Assembly: GCF_014649735.1 (NCBI RefSeq)
Contig: NZ_BMTP01000009.1
Span: forward strand, 186,001 to 250,000
Reading direction: 5' to 3'
From: Streptomyces lavendofoliae
Lineage (GTDB): Bacteria; Actinomycetota; Actinomycetes; Streptomycetales; Streptomycetaceae
DNA length: 64,000 bases
This document shows, piece after piece, positions 7,852 to 16,287 of the stretch; the stretch's first letter is position 1; the number at the start of each line of letters is the position of its first letter. A program made the translations under genes and the position numbers. The notes beneath the pieces are model-generated. The model saw nothing but the letters and a program-made list of their open reading frames with translations, had not been told where the DNA came from and searched no databases.

Positions 7852-8892
7852 GTGATCGTCTGGATCAACGGTGCGTTCGGTGCCGGCAAGACGAGTGCCG
7901 CGCGCGAACTGGTCGACCTGATCCCTAACAGCGCCGTCTACGACCCCGAGATCATCGGCGGGGCGCTGCGGCACCTGCTGCCGCAGAAGCGGCTCGCCGA
8001 AGTGACCGACTATCAGGACCTGCCGATGTGGCGGCGCATGGTCGTGGACGCCGCGGCCGCGATGCTCGCCGAGGTCGGCGGTGTACTGGTGGTGCCGATG
8101 ACGCTGCTGCGCCAGGAGTACCGCGACGAGATCTTCGGTGGGCTCGCCGCCCGCCGCATCGCCGTCCACCATGTGGTGCTCACCCCGGACGAAACGATCC
8201 TGCGCACACGTATCGGCGGCCGGGAGGAGCAGGCGGACGACCCGGGGGGCAACGAGCGGATCCGGCAGTGGGCGTACGACCACATCGAGCCGTACCGCGC
8301 GGCGCTCGGCGGCTGGCTGGCCACCGACGCCCACGCCGTCGACAACAGCCGACTCACCCCGGCCCAGACCGCGCGCACCATAGCCGAGGCCGTACGCACC
8401 GGGGCGGCCGGCGCGTGCGGGATCGTCCAGACGCCCGAGCCGACCGGCGAGACCCTCGCCGCCGGGGTCCTCCTCTTCGACGAGCAGGACCGCGTGCTGC
8501 TCGTCGACCCCACCTACAAGCCCGGGTGGGAGTTCCCCGGCGGGGTCGTCGAACGCGGTGAGCCGCCGGCCCGCGCCGGGATGCGGGAGGTCGCGGAGGA
8601 GATCGGCCTCGAACTGGACGCCGTGCCCAGGCTGCTGCTCGTCGACTGGGAGCCCCCGCGACCGCCCGGGTTCGGCGGCCTGCGGCTCCTCTTCGACGGC
8701 GGCCGGCTCACCGCCGCCCAGGCCCGGGGCGTCCTGCTGCCGGGCGCCGAGCTGCGCGGCTGGCGGTTCGTCACCGAGGACGAGGCGTCCGGGATGCTGC
8801 CCCCGGCCCGCTACGAGCGCCTCCGCTGGGCGCTGCGTGCCCGCGAACGCGGCACCGTGCTGAACCTGGAGGCCGGCGTCCCGGTCGGCTGA
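7852..8892 (+). CDS. TmrB-like ATP-binding domain fused to a NUDIX hydrolase
   Basis: A 346-residue protein from a GTG start behind GGAGGGGG. The first ~180 residues are a P-loop kinase-like domain: Walker A GAFGAGKT (7-14), a DPEIIG segment and VVPMTLLRQEY, resembling tunicamycin-resistance TmrB and related AAA_33 proteins. Residues about 195-340 are NUDIX, with box GGVVERGEPPARAGMREVAE continuing to EIGLEL, so the catalytic REVAEE core is present. The two halves may act on the same nucleotide-linked substrate, or the first may confer resistance. Substrate unknown. Confidence 0.88.
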   Translation: MIVWINGAFGAGKTSAARELVDLIPNSAVYDPEIIGGALRHLLPQKRLAEVTDYQDLPMWRRMVVDAAAAMLAEVGGVLVVPMTLLRQEYRDEIFGGLAARRIAVHHVVLTPDETILRTRIGGREEQADDPGGNERIRQWAYDHIEPYRAALGGWLATDAHAVDNSRLTPAQTARTIAEAVRTGAAGACGIVQTPEPTGETLAAGVLLFDEQDRVLLVDPTYKPGWEFPGGVVERGEPPARAGMREVAEEIGLELDAVPRLLLVDWEPPRPPGFGGLRLLFDGGRLTAAQARGVLLPGAELRGWRFVTEDEASGMLPPARYERLRWALRARERGTVLNLEAGVPVG

Positions 8893-9219
8893 CCGCACGG
8901 CCGGCGGGCCGGGGAGCGGGCGGGCCGCGTGGGCCGCGCTCCGGCCGGGGCCGGCTCGACGGGGCCACCAGCCGGGCCGGCCACGACGGCCGGCGGCACC
9001 GAGCGGCTCGGGTCCCGACCCGGTGGCCGGCGGGTCGGTCCACCGGCGCCGTGGGCCGCGTGGGCCGTGCCGGCCCGGTCGGCGGGTGGCCGGATCGGCC
9101 GGGTGGGGCAGGGGCGGCGGGTCGGTCCAGCCGGTGGGTACCGGCCGGACGGGTCGGCCGGCGTGGCACGGGCCTGTCGGCGTGCCGGGCGTCCGCGCCG
9201 GGACGTTCCCGTCCCCGTC
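8893..9219. other. Gene-free GC-rich spacer between convergent genes
   Basis: 327 bp made mostly of irregular GGCCGG, GGTCGG and CCGGTGG runs, with several open frames but no ribosome site, no recognisable protein and no long stem-loop. I see no gene in it. It separates the NUDIX fusion gene from the convergent metallo-hydrolase gene. Confidence 0.6.
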
Positions 9220-9945
9220 CTACCGTCGTGGGGCCGGGGCGTCCCGCTCGGCCGCCTCCCGCAGCGCGTCCGCCGCGCCGTCCGTGAGCGGGTCGCCGTG
9301 CCCGCAGCACACCGTGTCCGGGGCCAGCCCGGCCAGGCGGCGCATCGACGCCCCGGCGCGCTCACGGTCCACGTGGAACACGCCCAGTGCCGGCCGCCCC
9401 ACCGACGCCACGGTGTCGCCCGTGAACAGCACCCCGTGCCGCGGCAGGTGCACCGCGATCGAGCCGTCCGTGTGGCCCGGTGTGTGCACCACCCGCGCCC
9501 CGCCGCCGAAGCCGAGCCCGTCCCCGTCGCGGACCTCACGGTCCACCCGGGTCGGCGGTGCCACCGGGACCGTCAGCCCGTGCTCGTACAGCGGCACCTC
9601 CCAGTCCAGCAGGACCGGGTCCGGGACCGGGGCCTCGCCCCGGACCACCGGGGCGTCCAGGGCGTGCGCCATCACCTCGGCGCCGTACCGCGCGGCCAGC
9701 TCGCCCGCGGCGCCCACGTGGTCGCGGTGGCAGTGGGTGAGCACGATCCGCCGCAGCCCCTCGGGGCGCAGGCCCCGCCCCCGTAGCGCCTCCTCGATCC
9801 GCGGCGCCGCGCCCGCCCAGCCCGCGTCGATCAACGTCAGGTCGTCGTCCCCGTCCACCCACAGGTACGCCTGCCCGATCGGGAAGCGCAGCATGAGCAG
9901 TCCGGGCCGTACCTCGATGACGTCCACACCCGCGTTATCGGTCAT
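9220..9945 (-). CDS. Metallo-beta-lactamase-fold hydrolase
   Basis: A 241-residue cytoplasmic protein. The metal motif LTHCHRDHVGAAGEL (HxHxDH) lies at about 73-87, with a further metal ligand in HTPGHTDGSIAVHL and the CTGDTVASVG-like segment LFTGDTVASVG. This places it in the glyoxalase II/MBL-fold group. Substrate unknown; glyoxalase-like thioester hydrolysis or a lactonase are possible. It lies just downstream of the M20 dipeptidase gene on the same strand (67 bp gap) and may be co-transcribed. Confidence 0.88.
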   Translation of the reverse strand: MTDNAGVDVIEVRPGLLMLRFPIGQAYLWVDGDDDLTLIDAGWAGAAPRIEEALRGRGLRPEGLRRIVLTHCHRDHVGAAGELAARYGAEVMAHALDAPVVRGEAPVPDPVLLDWEVPLYEHGLTVPVAPPTRVDREVRDGDGLGFGGGARVVHTPGHTDGSIAVHLPRHGVLFTGDTVASVGRPALGVFHVDRERAGASMRRLAGLAPDTVCCGHGDPLTDGAADALREAAERDAPAPRR

Positions 9946-10012
9946 GCGGCGAACGTACGCACCGGGGACGTCCGCCGCCGCCGTCTCTGCTGTGCGCAGA
10001 TCCGCTGTCGGC

Positions 10013-11398
10013 TCAAACGGGCCGGGCGGCGGCGTAGTTGACCAGGAACAGGGCCTCCGCGACCGACATGCGCTCCAGCTCGTCCGGCGACACGCTCTCG
10101 TTCACCGCGTGGATCTGCGCCTCCGGCTCGCTCAGCCCGATCAGCAGGATCTCCGCGTCCGGGTAGAGCGCGGCCAGCGTGTTGCACAGCGGGATCGAGC
10201 CGCCCATGCCCGCGATCTGCATCTCCTGCCCGGGGTACGCGGCACCGAGCGCGTCGGCCATCGAGGTGTACGCCGGGCTGCCGACGTCCGCCCGGAACGG
10301 CTGCCCCTGTCCGACCTGCTCCACCGACACCCGCGCGCCCCACGGCGTGTGCGCCTCCAGGTGCGCGGTCAGCAGCTTCGTCGCCTCGGCGGCGTCCTGG
10401 CCGGGCGGCACGCGCAGGCTGATCTGGGCACGCGCGCTGGAGTGCACCGACGGCGTGGCGCCCACCACCGGCGGGCAGTCGATGCCCATGACGGTGACGG
10501 CCGGTCGCGCCCACAGCCGGTCGCCCACCGAGCCGTGACCGATCAGTTCCACACCGTCGAGGACCTTGGCGTCCCGGCGGAAGTCCTCCTCCTCGTACCG
10601 CAGGCCCTGCCAGCCGCCCTCGGCGTCCAGGCCGTCCACCGTGGTCGAGCCGTCCTCGGCACGCAGCGAGTCCAGGAGGCGGATGAGCGCGGCCAGCGCG
10701 TCCGGCGCGGCCCCGCCGAACAGGCCCGAGTGCAGGTTGCCCCGGAGGGTGTCCACCGTCACGCGCACCATGGTCATCCCGCGCAGCGTCGCCGTGACGG
10801 TCGGCAGGCCGGCCCGGAAGTTTCCGGCGTCGCCGATCACGATGGCGTCCGCCGCCAGCAGCTCGGGGTGCGCCTCGGCGTAGCGCTCCAGGCCGCCCGT
10901 GCCCTGCTCCTCGGAACCCTCGGCGACGACCTTGACGCCGACCGGTATCCCGCCGTTCGCCTTCAGGGCCCGCAGGGCCAGCAGGTGCATGATGAAGCCG
11001 CCCTTGCAGTCGGCGGCGCCGCGTCCGTACCAGCGCCCGTCCTCCCGCTCGGTCAGCTCGAACGGAGGGGTGACCCAGCCGGCCGGGTCGAGCGGCGGCT
11101 GCACGTCGTAGTGGGCGTACAGCAGCACCGTCGGCGCGCCCTCGGGGCCGGGCAGGTAGCCGTACACGGACGGCGAACCGTCCGGGGTGTCGAACACCGA
11201 CACGTCCTGGAAGTCCTCCGCCCGCAGCGCGTCCGCCACCCAGTCCGCGGCGGCCCGGCACTCGCTCGGCGGGAACTGCGCCGGGTCCGCCACCGATTGG
11301 AACGCCACCAGTTCCGTCAGCTCCGCCTTCGCGCGGGGCATCAACGAGGCGACGGTCGCGGCGATCGGCGGGATCGGCCGGCTCGGCTGGGCGGTCAT
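10013..11398 (-). CDS. M20-family dipeptidase
   Basis: A 461-residue protein starting at the ATG at 11398, 6 bp after AGGAG; longer frames are rejected because this site is so clear. Zinc-peptidase motifs are LLYAHYDVQPPLD (first metal His and Asp), YGRGAADCKGGF (bridging Asp) and VVAEGSEEQGTGG (catalytic Glu-Glu). The dimerisation lid occupies the middle. The C-terminal His motif is in GGSIPLCNTLA. The family cleaves dipeptides or N-acyl amino acids with two zinc ions. It is divergent from the flavoenzyme gene. Confidence 0.92.
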   Translation of the reverse strand: MTAQPSRPIPPIAATVASLMPRAKAELTELVAFQSVADPAQFPPSECRAAADWVADALRAEDFQDVSVFDTPDGSPSVYGYLPGPEGAPTVLLYAHYDVQPPLDPAGWVTPPFELTEREDGRWYGRGAADCKGGFIMHLLALRALKANGGIPVGVKVVAEGSEEQGTGGLERYAEAHPELLAADAIVIGDAGNFRAGLPTVTATLRGMTMVRVTVDTLRGNLHSGLFGGAAPDALAALIRLLDSLRAEDGSTTVDGLDAEGGWQGLRYEEEDFRRDAKVLDGVELIGHGSVGDRLWARPAVTVMGIDCPPVVGATPSVHSSARAQISLRVPPGQDAAEATKLLTAHLEAHTPWGARVSVEQVGQGQPFRADVGSPAYTSMADALGAAYPGQEMQIAGMGGSIPLCNTLAALYPDAEILLIGLSEPEAQIHAVNESVSPDELERMSVAEALFLVNYAAARPV

Positions 11399-11501
11399 GG
11401 GCACGCTCCTGGTGGGTGCGACGTCGAGACTCGCGTCGCGTGTGGTTGCACGGCGAACGCGCGTCCGATCCTCCCACAGCGGGTGACGGGGGCCCGCGCC
11501 G

Positions 11502-11507
11502 TAGTAT
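11502..11507 (+). promoter_or_regulatory. Candidate -10 element for the flavoenzyme gene
   Basis: TAGTAT is a good match to the Streptomyces housekeeping -10 consensus, in the 209-bp space between divergent genes and about 100 bp before the GTG start at 11608. No clear -35 is seen. A transcript from here would include the 10-bp tandem repeats. Confidence 0.4.
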
Positions 11508-11530
11508 GCGATCACAGGCACGGGCCAATG

Positions 11531-11580
11531 GGTCGGGACCGGTCGGGACCGGCCGGGACCGGTCGGCGCCGGTGGGGACC
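11531..11580. repeat. Five tandem 10-bp repeats in the flavoenzyme leader
   Basis: Five consecutive 10-mers: GGTCGGGACC twice, GGCCGGGACC, GGTCGGCGCC and GGTGGGGACC. The period is close to one helical turn, and each unit has a GG..CC dyad. The array ends 27 bp before the GTG start. It may be a protein-binding array or simply slippage-derived. Confidence 0.8.
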
Positions 11581-11607
11581 AGACGGGATCAGGAGCAGAA
11601 GCACATC

Positions 11608-12825
11608 GTGAGCAGCGAGAACGCAGACGCCGGCAACGCATACTCCGCGCCGGTGTGGGATGTCGTCGTGGTCGGCGCCGGGCCGGCGGGAGCGTCCGCG
11701 GCGTACGCGGCGGCCGTCGCGGGCCGCCGGGTGCTCCTGCTGGAGAAGGCGGACCTGCCGCGCTACAAGACGTGCGGCGGGGGCATCATCGGCCCTTCGC
11801 GCGACGCGCTGCCCCCCGGGTACGAGCTGCCTCTGCGCGACCGGGTGCACGCGGTCACGTTCTCGCTGAACGGCCGTTTCGCCAGGACCCGGCGCTCGAA
11901 GCGGATGCTGTTCGGGCTGATCGACCGGTCCGAGTTCGACGCGGGTCTCGTCGAGCAGGCGCAGAAGGCGGGCGCCGAGCTGCGCACGGGCGTCACGGTG
12001 TCGCGGGTCGAGCAGCACGGCACGACGGTGCCGGACCGGCGGACGGTCGCGGTCGTCCTGGCCGACGGGGAGGTCGTGCTCGCCCGGGCGGTCGTCGGCG
12101 CGGACGGCAGTGCCAGCCGGATAGGCGCCCATGTCGGGGTGAAGCTGGACCAGGTCGACCTCGGCCTGGAGGCGGAGATCCCGGTTCCGGAGACGGTGGC
12201 GGAGGACTGGGCGGGGCGGGTGCTCATCGACTGGGGCCCGATGCCCGGCAGCTACGGCTGGGTCTTCCCCAAGGGCGACACCCTGACCGTGGGGGTGATC
12301 TCGGCGCGGGGCGAGGGGGCGGCCACGAAGCGGTATCTGGAGGACTTCATCGCCCGGCTCGGACTCGCCGGGTTCGAGCCGGCGATCTCGTCCGGGCACC
12401 TCACGCGGTGCCGGAGCGACGACTCGCCGCTGTCGCGCGGCCGGGTACTGGTCTGCGGCGACGCGGCGGGCCTGCTGGAGCCGTGGACCCGGGAGGGCAT
12501 CTCCTTCGCGCTGCGGTCCGGGCGGCTGGCGGGGGAGTGGGCGGTACGGATCGCCGAGGCGAACGACGCGGTGGACGCGCGGCGCCAGGCGCTGAACTAC
12601 GCGTTCGCCGTCAAGGCCGGGCTGGGCGTCGAGATGGCGGTCGGGCGCCGGATGCTCGCCCTGTTCGAGAAGCGGCCCGGCCTGCTGCACGCGGCCATCA
12701 CGGGCTTCCGCCCGGCGTGGCGGGCGTTCGCCGACATCACCCGTGGTGCCGCCACGCTCGCGAGCCTCGTCCACGGTTCGGCCGCCGCGCGCCGCGCCCT
12801 CGACGCCCTGGACCGCCGTCGCTGA
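11608..12825 (+). CDS. Geranylgeranyl reductase-family FAD-dependent oxidoreductase
   Basis: A 405-residue protein from GTG 11608 behind AGGAG. The Rossmann FAD motif VVVGAGPAGASAAYAAA (about 16-32), the LLEKADLPRYKTCGGG segment typical of GGR/ChlP-like enzymes (the Cys of YKTCGGG is present) and the second FAD motif GRVLVCGDAAGLLEPWTREGI are all visible. Such enzymes hydrogenate isoprenoid chains of lipids or menaquinone or act on unrelated substrates. In Streptomyces a GGR-type gene commonly sits near menaquinone or respiratory genes, but none is adjacent here. Substrate unknown. Confidence 0.88.
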   Translation: MSSENADAGNAYSAPVWDVVVVGAGPAGASAAYAAAVAGRRVLLLEKADLPRYKTCGGGIIGPSRDALPPGYELPLRDRVHAVTFSLNGRFARTRRSKRMLFGLIDRSEFDAGLVEQAQKAGAELRTGVTVSRVEQHGTTVPDRRTVAVVLADGEVVLARAVVGADGSASRIGAHVGVKLDQVDLGLEAEIPVPETVAEDWAGRVLIDWGPMPGSYGWVFPKGDTLTVGVISARGEGAATKRYLEDFIARLGLAGFEPAISSGHLTRCRSDDSPLSRGRVLVCGDAAGLLEPWTREGISFALRSGRLAGEWAVRIAEANDAVDARRQALNYAFAVKAGLGVEMAVGRRMLALFEKRPGLLHAAITGFRPAWRAFADITRGAATLASLVHGSAAARRALDALDRRR

Positions 12826-13146
12826 CCCGTGCGCCGGGGCCGCCCGCCCTGGTGCCGCCCACCGGTGCCGCGGGCTCGGGTACGGCGCCGGGTCGGTAGG
12901 TGACGGGCAGGCCGGTGCGAGGCCGGTAGGTGCTTGTGCCGGGCCCGGGGCCCAGGGAGGCCGGTCGGTGCCGGGCGGCCGGTGGCGCACCGGTGCCACC
13001 GGCCCCGCGCCGGACGTCGGGCGCGGCGCCCGTCGCGGTGTTCGGTACGCTCCCGACCCGCCGCCCGTGCGCGGCGGTTCACGTCCACCGCGTGTCCGGC
13101 CGGCGGTGAACCGGCCGGGCCGCGCCGACCGTTCAAGGAGTGCGCC
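12826..13146. other. Gene-free spacer before the monooxygenase gene
   Basis: 321 bp, very GC-rich, with scattered GGTAGGTG and CCGGTG repeats in its middle. I see no convincing coding region on either strand. Its last 12 bp hold the AAGGAG ribosome site (13135-13140) of the next gene. Confidence 0.6.
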
Positions 13147-13515
13147 ATGACGACCCCCGACAGCCGGCCCGAGGACGCGCCCGGTTCCTCCGTCACGTTC
13201 ATCAACGTCTTCGACATAGCGGCCGACCAGGTCGACGCGTTCGTCGCCCAGTGGGAGCGGCGTGCCGCCCTCATGAGCGCCAAGCCGGGCTTCCTCGACA
13301 CGCGCTTGCACCGGGCGCGTTCGTCGAAGACGCGGTTCCAGCTCGTCAACGTGTCGCACTGGAGGAGCCGGGAGGCGTGGGAGGCCGCCACCGCGGACCC
13401 CGAGTTCGAGGAGCGCACCCGGGCCGCCCGCGAGGACGCCCCGACGCCGGTGACGCCCAATCCGGGTCTGTACGACGTGGTGGTGGAGTTCTCCGCCGTG
13501 GCCGAGCCCGAGTGA
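13147..13515 (+). CDS. Antibiotic biosynthesis monooxygenase (ABM)-domain protein
   Basis: 122 residues from an ATG behind AAGGAG. The single ABM ferredoxin-like domain covers about 15-120: VTFINVFDIAADQVDAFVAQ, PGFLDTRLHRA, RFQLVNVSHWRSREAWEAA. Small ABM proteins are cofactor-free monooxygenases or haem/quinol-binding stress proteins; context gives no pathway. The gene is isolated and convergent with the next. Confidence 0.85.
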   Translation: MTTPDSRPEDAPGSSVTFINVFDIAADQVDAFVAQWERRAALMSAKPGFLDTRLHRARSSKTRFQLVNVSHWRSREAWEAATADPEFEERTRAAREDAPTPVTPNPGLYDVVVEFSAVAEPE

Positions 13516-13588
13516 CGCCGGCCGCCGCCCGCGTGCGCCCCGGCCGAGGTCCCACCCGGCGGGCGGCGCGCCGCCGGAGCGGCCCGCC

Positions 13589-13867
13589 CTAGGAGCCGGG
13601 CCTGTCGCGCCCCGCTCCGGCCGCCCGGACGCGGTGGCCGTTCCCGAACCGCCACAGCACCCGCGTCACCCGCGTCATGAACGCCAGACCGGCCACCGTC
13701 GCCGCCACCACCAGTACGCCCCGGGCCGCGCCGCCCGCCAGATCCAGCACGAGCACGGGCGCGGCGCACAGGACGAACACCCCGGCCGCGAGGAACACCC
13801 CCGTCACCAGGGCGTATCCGATCTCCACGGTCATGGCGTCCCGTTGGGCCTGCGTGCGATTCCCCAT
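13589..13867 (-). CDS. Small two-helix membrane protein (DUF6332-like)
   Basis: A 92-residue protein from ATG 13867. It starts MGNRTQAQRDAMTVEIGYAL and has two hydrophobic segments, about 17-40 (ALVTGVFLAAGVFVLCAAPVL) and 48-65. A short basic tail follows. The N-terminal motif resembles the Streptomyces DUF6332 membrane family, from memory. No function is known. Confidence 0.6.
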   Translation of the reverse strand: MGNRTQAQRDAMTVEIGYALVTGVFLAAGVFVLCAAPVLVLDLAGGAARGVLVVAATVAGLAFMTRVTRVLWRFGNGHRVRAAGAGRDRPGS

Positions 13868-14001
13868 CGGCCGAGTGTCACAAGCGCGCGGCCGGTGGGC
13901 AAGTCCCGCACCCACCGGCCGCGCCGCGCTCCCCGGACGATCGGCCCGTCCGCCGACGGACCCGACGGGATCAGTCCCGTGCGCCGACGGGCCCGACGGG
14001 A

Positions 14002-15525
14002 TCAGTCCCGTGCGCCGACGGGCTCGGCCCGCTCCGCCCGCGTGCCGGCCGACGCGGCGACCACGACCGAGGGCTGAGGCGCCCGTGCGCGGCGGTCGGC
14101 GCGCAGGCCGGTGAGGGTGATCAGCAGTCCGGCCAGGGCGATGGCGGTCACCACGGCGAGACCGGGCCGGAAGCTGTCCAGTACCGCCTGCGGGGAGGCG
14201 GGAGAGGTGCCCTCGTGACCCCCGGCCGTGATCACGGCGGTGACGACGGCGAGGAAGACGGCCCCGCCGACCTGGACGGAGGTGTTGAGCAGACCCGACA
14301 CCATGCCCTGCTCGTCGTCGTGCACACCGTTGGTGGCCTGGATGTTGAGGGACGGGAACGTCAGGGCGCAGGCCGCGCCGAGCAGCAGCATGGAGGGCAG
14401 GATGACGGCCGCGTAGCGGGGGGTGAGATCGACCTGGAGGAAGATCGCGTACGCGGCGACCAGGAACGTGAAGCCCGTCGCGATCACCCGGGGCGTGCCG
14501 AACCGGTCCACCACGTCACCGACCTTGGTGGAGGACAGCGCCACCAGCAGACCGGCCGGCAGGAAGGCGAGCGCGGTCTGCAGCGCGCTCCAGCCGAGCA
14601 GCGACTGCATGTACTGGGTGACGATGAACTGGAAGGCGACGTACGAGCCGAAGAACGCGGCGGCGCCGAGCTGGGCACGCAGCTGCGTGCCCGAGCGGAG
14701 CACGCCGAGCCGCAGCAGCGGGCTCGCGCTGCGCCGTTCGATGGTCACGAAGGCGGCGAGCAGGGCCGCCGTGGCGAGGAACGACAGCAGCGTACGGGCG
14801 GACGTCCAGCCCACCTCGGGTGCCTGGACCACGGTGAACACCAGCAGCAGCATGGCGGCGGTCCCGGTGACGGCGCCCGGGACGTCGTAGCCGCCGCGGG
14901 TGTCCTCACGGTCGCTGTGCGGGATCATCCGCAGTCCGGCGACGAGGGCGATCAGCGCGATGGGCGCGGGCAGCAGCATGGTCCAGCGCCAGCTCAGCTC
15001 GGTGAGCAGCCCGGACAGCACCAGGCCCATGGAGAAGCCGGTGGCGGCGCAGGTGGTGTAGATGGACAGCGCGCGGTTGCGCTGCGGGCCCTCCTTGAAC
15101 GTGGTGGTGATGATCGAGAGGCCGGCGGGCGCGGTGAAGGCGGCGCTCAGGCCCTTGATGAAGCGGCTCGCGATGAGCAGCGGGCCGGAGTCGACGAGTC
15201 CGCCGAGCAGGGACGCCACGGCGAAGACGGCGAGGGCGATCAGGAAGACGCGGCGGCGGCCGAGGAGGTCGGCCGCCCGTCCGCCGAGCAGCAGCAGACC
15301 GCCGTAGCCGAGGATGTAGCCGCTGACGATCCACTGCAGCGTCGCGGTGGACAGGCCGAGGTCACCGGCGATGGACGGCAGGGCCACGCCGACCATGGAG
15401 ACGTCGAGCGCGTCGAGGAACATGGCGGCGCACAGCACCAGCAGCGTGCCCCACAGGCGGGGGCTCCAGCGTTCGTCCGTGGCCGAACCCACGGCGGGGG
15501 AGGGGGTGTTGAGCGGAGAAGTCAT
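14002..15525 (-). CDS. MFS drug exporter (EmrB/QacA, DHA2-like, 14 helices)
   Basis: A 507-residue integral membrane protein from ATG 15525. It has about 14 hydrophobic segments, the DHA2 motif region LDALDVSMVGVALPSIAGDL in helix 1 and GGRAADLLGRRRVFL (motif A) between helices 2 and 3. A cytoplasmic tail is Arg/Pro-rich. It is divergent from a MarR regulator with a palindromic operator between them, the classic arrangement of a regulated drug efflux pump. It exports amphipathic compounds by proton antiport; the substrate is unknown. Confidence 0.92.
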   Translation of the reverse strand: MTSPLNTPSPAVGSATDERWSPRLWGTLLVLCAAMFLDALDVSMVGVALPSIAGDLGLSTATLQWIVSGYILGYGGLLLLGGRAADLLGRRRVFLIALAVFAVASLLGGLVDSGPLLIASRFIKGLSAAFTAPAGLSIITTTFKEGPQRNRALSIYTTCAATGFSMGLVLSGLLTELSWRWTMLLPAPIALIALVAGLRMIPHSDREDTRGGYDVPGAVTGTAAMLLLVFTVVQAPEVGWTSARTLLSFLATAALLAAFVTIERRSASPLLRLGVLRSGTQLRAQLGAAAFFGSYVAFQFIVTQYMQSLLGWSALQTALAFLPAGLLVALSSTKVGDVVDRFGTPRVIATGFTFLVAAYAIFLQVDLTPRYAAVILPSMLLLGAACALTFPSLNIQATNGVHDDEQGMVSGLLNTSVQVGGAVFLAVVTAVITAGGHEGTSPASPQAVLDSFRPGLAVVTAIALAGLLITLTGLRADRRARAPQPSVVVAASAGTRAERAEPVGARD

Positions 15526-15550
15526 GCGCAGCACAGTACATGCACATGCA

Positions 15551-15570
15551 TTGAATGCAAGCGCATTTAA
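15551..15570. promoter_or_regulatory. MarR-type operator between exporter and regulator genes
   Basis: TTGAATGCAAGCGCATTTAA is an imperfect 20-bp palindrome (TTxAATGC-N4-GCATTxAA) in the only AT-rich stretch of the divergent region, 26 bp before the exporter start and 43 bp before the regulator start. Size and symmetry suit a MarR dimer. Confidence 0.7.
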
Positions 15571-15612
15571 TTCTCATGCAACAAACAGTGTCTTCCCTGC
15601 TAACGTGGACGC

Positions 15613-16011
15613 ATGGCGGTGACCAAGGCTGAGCGGGCGCTCGTGGAACAGTGGCGCGACGTGCTCTCCGTGCATGCCCGCACGATGTGTGAACTCGACC
15701 GCGAGCTGCACCGGTTCGGGCTCGGCGCCAGCGACTTCGAGGTCCTCGACGTGCTTGCCGAGGGGGCGGCGGAGGACGGCGGCTGCGCCTACCGGGTGCA
15801 GGAGCTCGCCTCCCGCGTACACCTCAGCCAGAGCGCCCTGTCGCGGCTGGTGGCGCGGCTGGAGAAGGAGGGCCTGGTGTCCCGCGGCATGTGCAGCGAG
15901 GATCGGCGCGGCGTACGGGTGGCCCTGACCGACTCGGGCCGGGCGCGGCACGCGGAGGCGCAGCCCCACCAGCGTGCCGTGCTCGGCCGCATGCTCGCCG
16001 AACGGGCCTGA
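15613..16011 (+). CDS. MarR-family transcriptional regulator
   Basis: 132 residues, slightly short for the family (usually 140-160), from ATG 15613. The winged helix is clear: ASRVHLSQSALSRLVARLEKEGLVSRG (recognition helix) and DRRGVRVALTDSGR (wing). It is expected to repress the divergent MFS exporter and itself and to be released by a small ligand. There is no Cys-based redox switch motif, although two Cys (CELD and MCSEDRR) occur. Confidence 0.92.
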   Translation: MAVTKAERALVEQWRDVLSVHARTMCELDRELHRFGLGASDFEVLDVLAEGAAEDGGCAYRVQELASRVHLSQSALSRLVARLEKEGLVSRGMCSEDRRGVRVALTDSGRARHAEAQPHQRAVLGRMLAERA

Positions 16012-16122
16012 CACCGGCCGGGCGGGGCGGGCCGAACGGGCTTCAGCCGAACGGACCCGCCCCTCCGGACCGGAGTCGAACAGGCCCCGCCCGGCCGGGT
16101 CCTCGGCCGGGTGAGGGGTCGT

Positions 16123-16287
16123 CCAGGGGTGTCTTTTGGATCCTGCCGGGCTCGCGTGCCCCGGCACGCGCGTCCGCGGCGTTGTCGTCGGTCGCCCATG
16201 CTCCGCAGGGGCTCCCTCCTCCGCCTCGCATCCGCACGCACCGGACCCCGCTCCCCGATCCGGCCTGATCGAAAAGACACGCCCTAG
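16123..16287. mobile_element. MITE-like non-autonomous element with terminal inverted repeats
   Basis: About 165 bp bounded by CCAGGGGTGTCTTTTGGATC on the left and, reversed on the right, CTAGGGCGTGTCTTTTCGATC (positions 16267-16287). The arms share AGGG-GTGTCTTTT-GATC with one gap and a few mismatches, and match continues into GCCGG. No transposase frame exists inside. The GTGTCTTTTGGATC end is a type I know from Streptomyces insertion sequences. The right end supplies the stop codon of the adjacent gene. Confidence 0.72.
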
